NCBI GenBank assembly: GCA_947095535.1
Contig: OX352772.1
Span: forward strand, 314,040,018 to 314,104,017
Direction of reading: 5' to 3'
Source: Poecilobothrus nobilitatus
Lineage: Eukaryota > Arthropoda > Insecta > Diptera > Dolichopodidae
DNA length: 64,000 nucleotides
Positions within the stretch are counted from its first letter, which is position 1. Every line of letters begins with the position of its first letter. The notes below the pieces were generated by a model that ran no database searches, had not been told where the DNA came from, and was given only the letters and a program-made list of their open reading frames with translations. Positions 25,222-36,800 of the stretch are shown here, piece by piece. The position numbers were made by a program, and so were the translations under genes.

Positions 25222-25800
25222 CATTTTCGATTACGTTTTTGACACCTTAAAGGAGTCAAGGATAGATATGACAAATTACATAAATTCCTGCTCAGAATCG
25301 ATTAAGTCATATATATAGATCCGTTCGATCGTTCGTACTTTAACTCCAAAAATAATAAAGTTAGGGATTCTTTAGGATAATAAAGCTAGAATTCCTTAAT
25401 TTTCACAATTTTAATTTTGTAATAATTGTTAGTTTCGCCATTAAAATTGAGCAAATTCGACTATCGAGTTCGAGTAGATGTTATACAACTTCATTTTTTT
25501 ATATGAAAATAACTCAGTTATATATCTAAAATTTTGTGAAAAGAAGTTAAGTTTTCTTAAAAGAAGTTAAGTCAATTTAAGTTAAATTTTGTTAATCAAA
25601 TGCTATAGAAATTTTAATAATAAAGCTATAGACATTTAAAATTTTCTAAAAGATGATCAAGTTTTATGGCAACTTCTGTTGAATATGATTGGCTCGGAAG
25701 AACGATTTCGAGTAGTTGTCATATAACTCAATAACATAAATATGTATCAGTATTTAATTCAGTCAGATATATCTATAATTTTTGTAATATTCTCTTCTTC
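25222..25800 (-). mobile_element. DINE-1-like element, family B, decayed copy
   Basis: On the minus strand the order is repeated core units (TATAACTACTCGAAATCGTT and a second, related one near 25465), then TTGGAGTTAAAGTACGAACG, a TTAATCGATTCTGAGC-like block and CTCCTTTAAGGTGTC. The terminal hairpins are gone. Orientation is opposite to the 11855 and 50005 copies. Confidence 0.55.
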
Positions 25801-26480
25801 ATTTTTGAAATGTCTAAACTTCTTAGTTCATATTTATCAATTTTCTTAAAACATTACAGTTCTGGCACGGGGTTTAATTGAATTTTCAAGTTAATTTTCG
25901 TTATGAATTTGAACAAAATATTTGTAGAATCAAATATTTGTTTGAATATTTGTATAAATTTGGTTCCATAGAATCTACATTATGCATATTTTTTCCAGTT
26001 AATTATTTCAGTCGATATTTCTTAATAGTTTAAATATTACAAATGAAATATTTCCAAAAATTAAATTATTGTTATGTATTAAAAAAAAAAATTTAGTAAT
26101 TAAAAATCTTTTCAACAATTTATAATTTATGTGAAAATTGATTTTTCATTTGAAAACAAAAAAAGAAAAACACACGAAGCTTCTTTTTTGTTATTTTGTA
26201 AAGCATAAAAAAAAAAAAAAAACTGATGAACTTTATTTGATTATATAATTAATATTTGTTTTAGTGTTAATTATAAAATTTAATTTATTAAAATATATTA
26301 TACCACAGAATATAGTTTTTGAATTATAAATAAATTTAATATTATGTATTTATATATTTAGTTTAAAAATTAAATAACTAACAGCCTTTTTATTTCTATT
26401 TAAATACGTTATAAAATAAAGTTTTTAAAATAAATTTAAGTATGAATAATTTCTTTTTTATTTTTATAAGCCTACTTGAA
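25801..26480. other. No feature seen
   Basis: AT-rich, with an A run at 26208-26222. Nothing recognised. Confidence 0.55.
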
Positions 26481-27290
26481 ATAAGGCTGTTAAATATACT
26501 ACAAGTTTTGGGCTTTTTTGGGCTTTTTAGCGGCCTAGTTTAGCGGTTTTTTCAATAACAATTGAAACATATGTTTAAAAACAACCATTATTCGTAACTG
26601 TTTAAGTTAATAATAGAAATTTAATACAAGATACTATTTTCTTGTAAAAAAAAAAAAAACTCCCCGGTTGGAGAGGCAGTAACTTGGTTTAGGAATATAC
26701 CTCCTCATCTATCTTAGGGGAGTGAAGAAAACTGGTCGCATTTTTTAAAGGTTTTAACATACTCTATCTAATTTTCAAGTTTAAAGTGTATCTTAAAATC
26801 TCTTGATTTTATCACAATATTAATTTAGAGCCCCAAAAGTAGGACTCGACCCACTGAAGTTTCCAGCTTCAAATTATTTTAGCATCAACTATATCTCAAG
26901 AGTAACATTTATACCAAATTTTATTCAAATGGTATAACAATTACTATAGAGCACATATTCGTATTCGTATATATATTTTAAGGTGGATCCACTGAAGTTA
27001 CAAACTTCAAATATTGTGTCCTGATGACCAAAACCAACCAGTATACCAAATTTGATTGAAATGCGAGACTTTGTTTTCGTTTTTTGTCTGACCACGTGGT
27101 TTTTTAGAACAAATCATATTTTATTCGAACATTATAAGAAGGTTTCACTACAGTTTTCGACGTAAACGTTTTTTGCAGAAGTCCTAATCAAAACACTAAC
27201 CTCTACACTAAATTTCATTCTAATAGGATAAAAATTACATGAGTTATACTGATAAAAAGTTTTTGCCGGCGCTACCAGTAATATTAAATA
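26480..27290. repeat. Unclassified repeat-like block with about three related units
   Basis: Higher GC than its surroundings. CCACTGAAGTTTCCAGCTTC (26851) recurs as CCACTGAAGTTACAAACTTC (26989) and more weakly as TCACTACAGTTTTCGACG (about 27146). Each is followed by a TATACCAAATTT(G/T)ATT(C/G)AAATG or CACTAAATTTCATTC phrase. Spacings of about 138 and 156 bp resemble the core periods of the DINE-like families, but the terminal hairpins and GGACGG block are absent. It may be the core of another such element. Confidence 0.45.
26659..26723. repeat. Short inverted repeat ACTCCCC...GGGGAGT
   Basis: ACTCCCC (26659-26665) is the exact inverse of GGGGAGT (26717-26723), directly after a 14-A run. It could be a small fold or the terminus of an older element. 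Confidence 0.4.
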
Positions 27291-28264
27291 TTACTATAAT
27301 TTTTATTTAAATCGAAATATTTAATAAATTTAAATACTATTAGCGTATTATCATCATCATTATAATAATATTACAACAATATACTATTAGGTAATACCAT
27401 TTTTATATAAAAACTACAAAACAAAGTTGTATTTCATGATATTCCCAAATGATATACCTACCTAGGACACTGAAAAATTCCAGTAAATCTCAAATTAGAT
27501 AATTCTTATTGCATTTATAATTGAATTTTTATTTAAAATGTTTCTTTTCGTGTCATTGGAATTTTTCATTCTTCTAAAATCATAATAGAATAGTTGTAGA
27601 TTTTTTTTTTTTTTTTGAATTTAAATAAATTCTAAATAATAATTACAAGTATAGTTAAGGAATTCCCTCGATTAGTAGTAATAGATTTAAAATATTTAAT
27701 AAAAATGACATATAGTTTAATTCATAAAAAAAAAAACATTTTTTTCCAATTAGGTATAAATATATGATATAATATCTATTAAATAATACTGGTTTTTTTT
27801 TTTTTATTTTATAGTTAACTTATTTTATTACATAACACGTAAAAAAGAAATACACGTTATATTATAGTAAATTTGCATTTTTAATGTAAATTTATTAAAA
27901 AAAAAAAGTGGATATAAATTTACAAATAAAGTCAACTTTGTTTAAGGTGTATTTTACTTATTTAATCAATTATTATTAAATATGGACTTAATTAATAGTA
28001 TACCTATTACAATATGATATGTAAGTAAATAAAAGACTTACTTTATAATGTCGTCCTTAAATATAAATAAAACTAAAAGAAAATCTTTATATTTTTTTTT
28101 TAAATAAGAACCGTCTGTTATTGGCCTATTTTAGACTTTTTGCAAAATGCTATGTACAATGCTATGTATATACTTATACGTTAAAAACTAGAAAATTTCA
28201 ACATTTGTTTTTTGATCCAAAATTACAACAATTTAAAAATTAATATAAAATCTGAAAATTTATT
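27291..28264. other. No feature seen
   Basis: AT-rich with homopolymers (27600-27616, 27792-27804). Nothing recognised. Confidence 0.55.
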
Positions 28265-28385
28265 CAGTTAATGGGTGTAGTGGTTAAGACACAGATTTTT
28301 CATTCGAAAGGTTTCTGACTCAAATCGGCAGCCAGGATTCTGACTCAAATCGGCAGCCAGGCTGGATCATTTAGATTAATAAAAA
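28265..28385 (+). mobile_element. SINE-2 head, with a duplicated B-box segment
   Basis: It starts CAGTTAATGGGTGTAGTGGT, TAAGAC (A-box region, as at 37072 and 61620) and ends GGCTGGATCATTTAGATTAA. A 25 bp unit, TTCTGACTCAAATCGGCAGC plus CAGGA, occurs twice in tandem (28313-28337, 28338-28361), doubling the B-box region. The B box itself is degraded (CTCAAATC rather than TTCAAACC). The AT-rich body downstream cannot be aligned convincingly and no SINE-2 3' tail is seen. Confidence 0.7.
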
Positions 28386-29779
28386 AAAATATTATATATA
28401 TATATATATATCTTTCTTATAATATATGTATGTATATATAATTAATCTAATCTAATGCAACTAATAATTCTAACTTAATATGATAATCTATGCTATGCTT
28501 CTTCTCCCAACTAAATTATTCGTATAAATAAAATTTTTCCGGACAAAATTCATTAGAAACATAAATATTGCTCCCGGTAAACAAAATTCATTTTTAATAT
28601 GTATGTAATTAATTAATATTCTTTCTAAATAAAATTAAATAATTTAATAATTAATTCGAAATGAAATTCCTATTTTGATTCGCTTTTTCTATAGTCTCTA
28701 ATTTAATTTTATAGAAGAAATAATTTATTCTCAAAATGACATTTTGTACATATATCAAAAATAATTCTTATTAAAAATAAATTTAATCATTTAGTCCGAA
28801 CGTATAAAACTACATATTTTGTTTCTCTTGTGCGAACAAAATAAAATCATTTCTAAAATGAATATTGTTTATCGCGACAAAAATTCATTACCATACTATC
28901 ATAATTGCGGCGGACAAAATGAATGGAGTCTTAAAATTTACATTTAACATTATATAGTAAATGCCATTCAACAACAGTAACACAAAATAATTTTTTTTTT
29001 TTTTTTGTAAATCTTTTAAAATTTTATTGTGTTTTCTATTATACTATATATATATACCATTATGACGGTTTTATATTATACCATTATGACGATTGACGTA
29101 TATGATGAAGAATCCAACTATAATTATTTAGAACTTTAAGAAGATTTACTAAAACTAAAATAAAACACTATATAAATTTGTGTAATTTAAAAGAAGAAAT
29201 TCTGAAAAGTTGCTGACAGGATATTTATCATTAAATTTGATTATAACCCAAGAAAAACAAAAATATGAGAATAATATTAAATAAATAAACCCATTATAAT
29301 AAGTATGTAAGATATTTAGTTTAATATGGCAATAATGCCACAGTGATGTAAAATTACGATATAAATTTGATCGTAAACTATGGTTAAGTAAGACTATAAT
29401 TGTATATAAAAAAAAAGCAGAAAAAGAATAAAGGAAAGTTGTTATATGGATTATTAAAAGAGACGTTATTTTTAAAAAGTTGTCAAAAAAATAAATTTTA
29501 TTTAGAAACTTTCTTATATAAAAATTTAATAACGATACTAAACCGAATAACTAACAGCCAAATCATATATATAATATTAAAGTAAAATTCTTTTCAGTTT
29601 TTTTATGAATGCCTCCACAAATACTTTTGGTGCATTAAGTGAAATGTTGCCAATTATATTGTCAATCAATAAACATTACAAATCTTAAAATTATAGTACA
29701 TATATGCAATTTGTCGAAAATTGAGATAGATTGACAAATGTTTACACTTAAATTGACAAATATTGAAAATATAACACTT
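28386..29779. other. AT-rich spacer with a (TA)n tract
   Basis: (TA)n at 28390-28412. ACCATTATGACG is repeated at about 29056 and 29080. No gene is seen. Confidence 0.5.
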
Positions 29780-29930
29780 GTGCCTTACCGGCGTACTTTT
29801 GCGAGTACAAAATTAAATTTTTTATACTATATAATGCTTACACAGTTAGACACCAGTATCAAAATTTTAATTTCCCATTCGCAACCCTACGATTTTCGTT
29901 TAGCGAAAGTAGCATTACGCGGTAAGGCAC
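29780..29930. mobile_element. 151-bp miniature inverted-repeat element (MITE)
   Basis: The left end GTGCCTTACCGGCGTACTTT matches the inverse of the right end (GTGCCTTACCGCG, then TACTTTCGC after a small gap). The first 11 bases match perfectly. CTT stands immediately outside both ends, so a 3 bp duplication (PIF/Harbinger style) is possible, but such short repeats occur by chance. It is short, noncoding and clearly bounded, with GC-rich ends against AT-rich flanks. Confidence 0.75.
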
Positions 29931-30018
29931 CTTAGTATAACTGCATAATATTATAGATTTTATATAGTAAGTGAATCAAAATTGTAAATCAATTCACATA
30001 ATATCTAAATATATATAT

Positions 30019-30126
30019 AAAACGAGGAAGAATACAGTTGACTTTGTCAACTCTTAGATACCCGTACGAACCGTTAGTATGTTCACAGCCTGTCACTCTG
30101 CTCACAATATTATTTTTTTAATATTT
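30019..30126 (+). mobile_element. DINE-1-like family B, 5' part of a split copy
   Basis: AACGAGGAAGAATACAGTTG, a perfect 7 bp stem AGTTGAC/GTCAACT, then GATACCCGTACGAACCG. This is the 5' end of family B (compare 11855). Its 3' part lies about 1.2 kb downstream at 31320-31592, after intervening DNA that includes a reversed family C copy. Confidence 0.6.
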
Positions 30127-30599
30127 TAGTATTTTAAAATAATTTGGGTGAATTTTATAATTTCTAGAACTATGGGTTATACATATATTCAAACTATATG
30201 TTTATATGTACATTCTTCAAAAGCAGATTCTAACCTTTCACATAACGATTATCAATCCAAAACTTTTTCAAATATTCTATAGTACCATTTAGTACTAAGC
30301 GGTAAATGTATATTAAATTTACTTAGTACAAAATAGTAAATATAATTTTAAATATTATATTATATTATATTTAAATATTCCATTGACAGAATAATTTCTT
30401 ATAAGTACAATAAAATACATATGTGTATGTAAATACGGCGCTATATAATATACATCTACACTCTTATCATTCATTCACTAGTGACATATACGATATCTAA
30501 ATAAACATGATATTATATAAGTATGTATATATATTAATATCATATAAATAAAAATTCTTCAAGCAACCGTTATGTTGTTTATTTATTTGCATTTTTATG
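30127..30599. other. AT-rich DNA inside the split family B copy
   Basis: No recognised motif. The ATATTATATTATATTTAAATA stretch (about 30352-30375) is simple sequence. It could be part of a larger insertion together with the adjacent family C copy. Confidence 0.4.
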
Positions 30600-31320
30600 T
30601 ACTACGCATTATATCCTCAACAATTTCAAATTATCGAGTAAAACAAATGCAAAAAATTTGTTGAAGAAATTTGTTAGAAAATTTGAAAAAATCAAGTAAC
30701 ACTTTCGTCAATTATAAAGTAACCCTACATTATTAAAAAAAGTTGTTAACAGAAATCAGAATATAATATTGAAGCTTTAATTTTTATGTATTACTTTAAA
30801 AAAATTTTAACAGGTGTTCAAGTTACAGGTGTTTAAAAAAAGGAAATTTTCAGTTTTTGACCCCTTACAGCTCCTAAACGGGGGGTAATACAAAAAAAGT
30901 TTCTGAAATGACTCATACTTATTTTTAAAGATCTAACATCTTTCAAAATTTCAAGTTTCCAACTTAAACCGTTTAGAAGATAGAAGGGTTGAAGGATTTT
31001 GCAAAATTTTAGTTTCACATAACGGTAAATTAAGACACCGTATGCCACAAAAATATATTTATTGTATATATACTTTTAAAGCTAATGAAAGTAGTAATCG
31101 TTTGGCGTTTTCAAAATGAAGATATACCTTATACAACTTGTGCTATAACAATTTAAATATAGAGCTTTTTTGAACCTTTGGGGAGCTGTAGCTCCGTAAC
31201 GGGTGGGGCTACAAAAAAAAGTTATAAAAAATAAAATTAATATTTTTGTGAGATCTATCAGTAGTTAAAATTTCATAGCTCTATTGCAAAAAAAATGTCT
31301 GGATCTAAAAGTTAGGTGTT
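30600..31320 (-). mobile_element. Family C copy 3, truncated, inserted in family B
   Basis: Minus-strand landmarks: GTAGCCCCACCCGTTACGGA, GCTACAGCTCC, TTTACCGTTATGTGAAAC, then ACACCTGTAACTTGAACACC. These run in the same order as 14490-14950. The start carrying CCGTCCGTC and the AGCACATTT terminus is missing. Its placement between the two halves of a family B element indicates a later insertion or rearrangement. Confidence 0.65.
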
Positions 31321-31592
31321 CGAGAGCTACCCTAAGACTTGGTCCAAACTCAACCAAAAAAAATAGGGAACCTACAAATTACTCCCAGAATATTTTGTGT
31401 AAATTTCAAGATTCTAGCTTTCTTAGTTTTTGAGTTAGCGTGCTGACGGACGGACGGACGGACATGGCTCAAAAGTCTTAGAATTTTTTTCTGATCCGAT
31501 CCATACCTTTGAAGGTATATCTAGCTCGCTTATTTCGAGGTGTTACAAACGGAGGAGTAATTTTATTATACCCGATCCTATCGTACGGGTAT
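31320..31592 (+). mobile_element. DINE-1-like family B, 3' part of the split copy
   Basis: CGAGAGCTACCCTAAGACTTGG, GAGTTAGCGTGCTGACGGAC, three GGAC repeats, CATGGCTC, GATCCGATCCATACCTTTGA and TATACCCG...CGGGTATA. The terminal stem is a perfect 8 bp pair around the loop ATCCTATCGTA, followed by a run of A. This is the clearest 3' hairpin of the family in the window. Confidence 0.7.
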
Positions 31593-33610
31593 AAAAAATG
31601 TGACATTATTTTCTTATTCTTTTTATTATTTAAGAAACCATATACATTATATGTATGCACAAATAAATATGTCCACATATTACATTTCTTTTGCATTTAA
31701 TAAAATTTTTCCAGCAACTTTCCAACAAAATGTAATCTTTTGGAATAAGATTTCAGTATACACTTTTAATTTTTTTTTGTATTTACTAAGCATTACCTAT
31801 TAACTAATACCGATATAGATCATATTATATAATTGCAATATTGCATTATATTATTGTTGTCTAAGCTTTTAAAAAAAAAGGGGGGCTAAGACTAACTATA
31901 AAGAGCAAAATATTTATTTAAAAAAAAACAAAACACTCAAATATTTTCAAAAATATAATTTTAAAATGGATTTTTTGTTTTGTTTCAATATGCTTTCTGT
32001 CACTATTAAGAAAAAAGATTTCAAAAACAGAAAATCCTAAATTTTCAATTCTCATATAGAAGAACTTTAATCTTTTGTTAACATATAAGCCAAAAGTTTT
32101 TTTATATAACATTGAACTGATAATATAAACACAAAACGGCATAAGTATAAGTAAAATATGTATAAAAAAAAAAAACTAGGACAAATAAAACTACTAAAAA
32201 TATTCCAATAAAAATGTGGTTGAAAATGGAAAATCGTTTTAGTACTGTAGATAAGAAATGGCAAAATGCATTTTTAAAGATTCAAGAGAACGAATGGAAT
32301 AAAACTACTTACGAAATATAAAAATCGGAAATATTAAAATAAAATGCAATTAAACAACAAGTAAAATTTAATCAATAAATAAAACTTTTTTTTTGTATAT
32401 TATATTATGTGTTAATATTTAGGTTATGACGTCACAAAATTCTGATAACCAAATATTTCGTAGGTTAACTCAATTGGAAGAAAATTTTATTTAAAAATTC
32501 TTAAATATTAAATTTGAAATATATATGTACATATGTATGTAAAAGGGAAGTTGATTTGATTTTCTAAAATTAAATTTAATACGATTGAAAAATATTCAAT
32601 TGGAATTTTTGTAATAAAATAATCTACTTATTTTTTAACCACTGAATTATATATATATATAATAAGGAGATATACATATATATAGCAACGGAAATATTTT
32701 TATTTTATTCCATTTTTTTGTTTTGTTTAAAATTCTCTTACCATTAAATAATTTTTAAAAATTTATTAAAAGAAAACCAACAAATTGAAAAATTCTAATA
32801 AATAAAAATAATTATGGAATTTTTATTGTTATAATAAATTAAAAATAGTACATTTTATAATAATTTTTTGAAATAAAGCTGGTAATGCGAAAAATTGAGT
32901 AAAAATTAAAGAGTTTCTTAAAAACTAATTTTTAGATTAAATACTTAGTTGTTATTTCATTGAAAACAAGATCTAAAACATAGGTATAATCTTTTAAGTA
33001 TAACGATAGAAAAATATTAAAAATTTACTTTAAAGCAAATCAGTATTTTATATTATAAAATGTCGCAATCTTGAGTTTCACTAATTTACGACGTAATATT
33101 AACATTGTCTATTATAGAAAACAAGGACGATTTTCTCAAATTTATAGATAAAATTCAGTTCACTATGAAGTTAGCCTCTAGTAATTCTCTATAATAATAC
33201 CTATTATTCTCTATAGCAATACCTATTTTCTTATAAGTAGTCTATCAAATCAATAGAAACGATTAAAAATAGTTGGTAAGTGATATCTATAATACTTTAT
33301 TTTGATATTTGATAAAACCACCAAACAAAAGACAGTTAGTTAAACAAAATAATTAAATTGATTTTTGTAAGGATAAAATCTCCAATTAAAATAACTAAAA
33401 AGCAATCCTTTACACGGTTTTAAGTTTTGATTAAGTATTTAAAATATGTTTCGTTTTTAACTGAATCGAGGAAATCTTAAAATTAATATAAATAAAAATA
33501 TCTATGCGGTTAATATCTAATTTTTATTGGTCTATAAGTTTGGAATCAAAACAGTAACTTAACTGCTAAGAAATAAGTTACTTACATTTATTAATATATA
33601 TGTTCTATAA
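31593..33610. other. No feature seen
   Basis: AT-rich. Apart from A/T homopolymers and a GGGGGG-containing junction (31880-31886), nothing is recognised. Confidence 0.55.
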
Positions 33611-33990
33611 TCTATACTAACAAAAACGAACCGTTATAACGGACCATTAGTCTTATCATTAGACATGCTAAAGGATTTGGTATACATTAACAGTAGATTC
33701 TGCAAAGGGATTAACGCTATAAAGAACGTGAGCGCACTTATTGCGCGCCTGTTCCAATATTTTAAAATAAAGGCCGAAATATAACAATCTTAGTGGTTTC
33801 TTTTTCTAAAATTGAAGTGAAGTCTCTGACATAAGTAGAACTAAGAAGCTTTCAAAGCTTCTTACTTCAAAGTAGTAACATCGTAGCATAAGTCTAGGAA
33901 ACATAACACTAACTCTTGTCGAATAGGTTCTCCTAAGTTTTGACGGACACTATGGACCTAGAGTTAATTGTGTTAGCTCAGCGTTCATCA
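33611..33990. other. GC-elevated island of unknown origin
   Basis: This stretch is clearly less AT-biased than its flanks (GTGAGCGCACTTATTGCGCG, TTGACGGACACTATGGACC). It contains a perfect palindrome, AAGAAGCTTT-C-AAAGCTTCTT (33843-33863), and a polyadenylation-like AATAAA near 33768. It could be an old LTR or an exon/UTR remnant. I cannot identify matching LTR ends or an open frame. Confidence 0.3.
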
Positions 33991-34199
33991 ATTAAAAAAT
34001 AAAAAATAAATAAAAATAAAAAAAAAATAAAAATAATAAAAATATAATACTTACTTAACATTTTCAAATTAATATTTTTACCGATTAAATTATAATCAAA
34101 CAAAATAAAAAATATATAACAGTAAGAACAGTTTTTAATTTTTTCATTCAAACAAATATAAAATACATATTTCATTTCAAAAATACATAATTTCCGTTT
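33991..34199. other. AT-rich spacer
   Basis: A-rich (AAATAAAAATAAAAAA words) up to the start of the family A copy. No gene. Confidence 0.5.
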
Positions 34200-35018
34200 A
34201 AACAAGTAAATGTAACAGTAAGTCGACGCAACCGACTTATTTATACTCTACACCTAAAAAATTCAAATTAAATTAAAAATCCATAAGATATTTTAGTTAG
34301 GTATTTAATATAAGCTAAAAAAAATAAATGCTTTTACAACCTTGTACAACCTTTGTAATATTTATTAATTTCGAAGATATGCTTGTTCGGTCTTGGGAGT
34401 TGTGTGGGAGATCCCCGAACAACCATTCCAATTCATCTGAAATTTTAGGCAAATCAGGGATTTAGAAAACAGCACCCTCGTATCAAATTTGAAGTTCCTA
34501 CCTTTAAAAATTTCGAAGATATACTCGTTCGGTTTTGGGAGTTTTATGGGAGGTACCCGAACAGCTCCTCCAATTCATCTCAAATTTTGGACAAATAAGG
34601 GATTCAGGAAACAACACCCTAATACTAAATTTGAAGTTTTTATCTTTATTAATTTCGAAGATATGCTTATTCGGTTTTGAAAGTTGTATGGGAGCTACCC
34701 GAACAACCACTCCAATTCATCTCAAATTTTAGGGATATCAGGGATTCAGGAAAACACAGCCTCGTACAAAATTTTAAGTTTCTATCTTTATTAATTTCGA
34801 AGATATGCGTATTCTGTTTTGGGAGTTGTATGGGAGGTACCCGAACGCATGATCTGATTTCGCCCATTTACAATCCCCGCCTTACCTTAGTCATTGTTAA
34901 CCTACAGTGATCCTGACTCAGAATATATATACATGTCTATACCTAACTCGCTTCCTTTTGGTGGTTACAAACACCATACCAAAGTTAATATACCCTATAC
35001 TTAATGTGTAGGGTATAA
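34200..35018 (+). mobile_element. DINE-1-like element, family A copy 2
   Basis: It starts AACAAGTAAATGTAACAGTA, with the hairpin AAGTCG-ACGCAAC-CGACTT, then TACTCTACACC. It ends GTGATCCTGACTCAGAATAT, CTAACTCGCTTCC and the 3' stem TACCCTATAC-TTAAT-GTGTAGGGTA, followed by TAAAAAA. The GGACGGAC/ATCGACTC segment seen in copies 1 and 3 is deleted (the sequence jumps from TAACCTACA to GTGATCC at about 34905). The 3' hairpin is cleaner here than in copy 1. Confidence 0.68.
34371..34870 (+). repeat. 142-bp tandem array, four units
   Basis: TTCGAAGATAT recurs with its TCGAAG at about 34371, 34513, 34654 and 34797 (spacings 142, 141, 143). Each unit holds GGTTTTGGGAGTT, GTATGGGAG, TACCCGAACAAC and CAGGGATTCAGG. 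Several short open frames on both strands are by-products of the repetition. Confidence 0.85.
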
Positions 35019-36540
35019 AAAATATTTATCAAACATTAAAAGAAAATGTTATATTGTTACAATACAACTGCATACAAATGCATTGACTAGGTATATATAT
35101 GTATATAGCTAAATAAAAACAAATGATTTTTCATACAAATCAGTCAGTTTCATTATTAAATTCAGTTTCTTTATTAAAAATTATTTCTTTTTATTTTACT
35201 TTTTATATTTAACCTATAAAATTGCAATATTCACATATCCATACATACATTTCATATAATGTTAAACCTAAAAATAAATAAATAATACAATCTGAAATAT
35301 AATTTATGATTTTATAATAAAATACAAATTTAAATTTTATTTTTAAAGATATTTATTTTTTTTATTTTTTTCTTTCTTTAAATATGTATAATTTTGAAAT
35401 GAATGCATTTTATTTTATTTTTATTTTTAATCTATAAATAATATTTTGCTTTTTTTTTTTTTGTAAATATAAACATTAATTATTTTTAAAATTTCTGCTT
35501 ATTACAGTTAAACATTAATATCGAATTTAAATTTTGTAAAAAAATAAATAATATTTATATATATGTGTATATGTGTATAATAATTAAAAATACACTTCAA
35601 GTTCAAATACCATATTGAGGAAATCGAACTATTTACTTTGTTTGGTGGATTGAAAAACTGAACTTAATACTTCCAAATTCTATAAAACATATACATACAT
35701 ACTTATTTCAACTTTAACAAAAGTAGGTAAGATGTGGCAGTTTGACATGGAAAAGAATTATGTCATATTGCATCACCGACGCATATCGCACAACACACTG
35801 ACCTATACATTTTGATTAATGACTTTTACCTAAATTTGTTAATGGATGATTTTATAGGTGAAGTCCCTTCAAAGTAGGTCATTTTATTTTCAATAAACAA
35901 GATTGTATACTTGGTTTAAAAAAACGAACATGAAACAGTAATAAGACAAAATGCATTATAAAATTTAAAGAGAAAAATAAAAACAAAAACAGACATTTAT
36001 TTTTAAAAAATAACAGCAGACAACGTACTTTATTATTAAAAAAATATTAGATATTAAAAACTGTATATCTAAAGACTTGTAAAATAGTTTTATTTTTAAA
36101 CATTAACTCACATACTATTATTACTCTCTACACAGTCTGCCGCATAAAAATCTTTTTTGTTTACTAGGGATGTAAAAACTAGGGAAACATTATGCAGTAA
36201 AAATATTACATGGTACTATTCGGTATCTTTTTCAAGGGGAGGTAAAAACTATACAAAACTTTGTATGTTAGGAGAAAAGGGGAGGTTAATTCTGCAACAT
36301 TTTTGAGATATGGCAATATAAGAATTTTTAGTGATTTCTCATAATAATATAACAGTCAGTCAATAATATAACAGTAACAATATATGATATAAATATATAA
36401 CAGTCTAAGGTACAACCTAAAAATGAAGTTTGAAGACACAAGGAATTAAAAAAAAAAATTGAAATTGATTAAATTCATTTATTCTTCTATAACGTGACTA
36501 ATAATAATTTACTAAAAATGAGTTTGTCTACGCCATATCT
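35019..36540. other. AT-rich spacer with small less-biased patches
   Basis: At 35725-35830 (GACGCATATCGCACAACACAC) and 36125-36300 the composition is less biased. AGGGGAGGT occurs twice (36234, 36280). Neither patch could be assigned to a family. Confidence 0.35.
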
Positions 36541-36800
36541 TGTAAATTCCCTGGCCGCAAACTATTAACAACATATTTTTGCAACAAAAAACAAACCAAA
36601 ATGATTGAAGTCGAAATCCGAAAAAGAAAGTGGTCGTGCATCGCACACACCTTAAGAAAACCAAACAACAACATTGTTAAACAATGCTTTGAATGGAATC
36701 CACAAAGTAGCCTCAATTAAAAAGAATTGTTGCAGATCGTACAAGGTGAAAGGAATTTATAGGCGCCTTATGCCCCGATTAGGGGTTAAAAGATTCAGAA
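36541..36800 (+). pseudogene. Decayed non-LTR retrotransposon RT C-terminus
   Basis: The frame at 36541-36720 reads IEVEIRKRKWSCIAHTLRKP and later CFEWNPQS before a stop. This is the hallmark end of many LINE reverse-transcriptase ORFs, (I)RKRKW.WIGHTLRK...(A)L.WNPQG.R..GRP..TW, with the diagnostic Gly of GHTLR changed to Ala and the GRP..TW part lost to a stop (TAA 36718-36720). Downstream, GCGCCTTATGCCCCGATTAG retains what looks like the terminal coding and 3' UTR. It is an old, 5'-truncated copy. The clade is not assignable from so little sequence. Confidence 0.7.

Noticed and set aside
33720..33790. LTR 3' end with AATAAA
   Set aside because: No TG...CA ends, no second LTR, no primer-binding site and no gag/pol remnant found nearby. 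Kept only as a GC-elevated island.
34489..34910. Group of overlapping short genes on both strands, also at 56974-57441
   Set aside because: They are frames within DINE-like tandem units. The same peptides recur because the units recur.
36528..36716. 62-codon minus-strand gene
   Set aside because: Shadow of the plus-strand LINE remnant, whose plus-strand translation matches a known signature.
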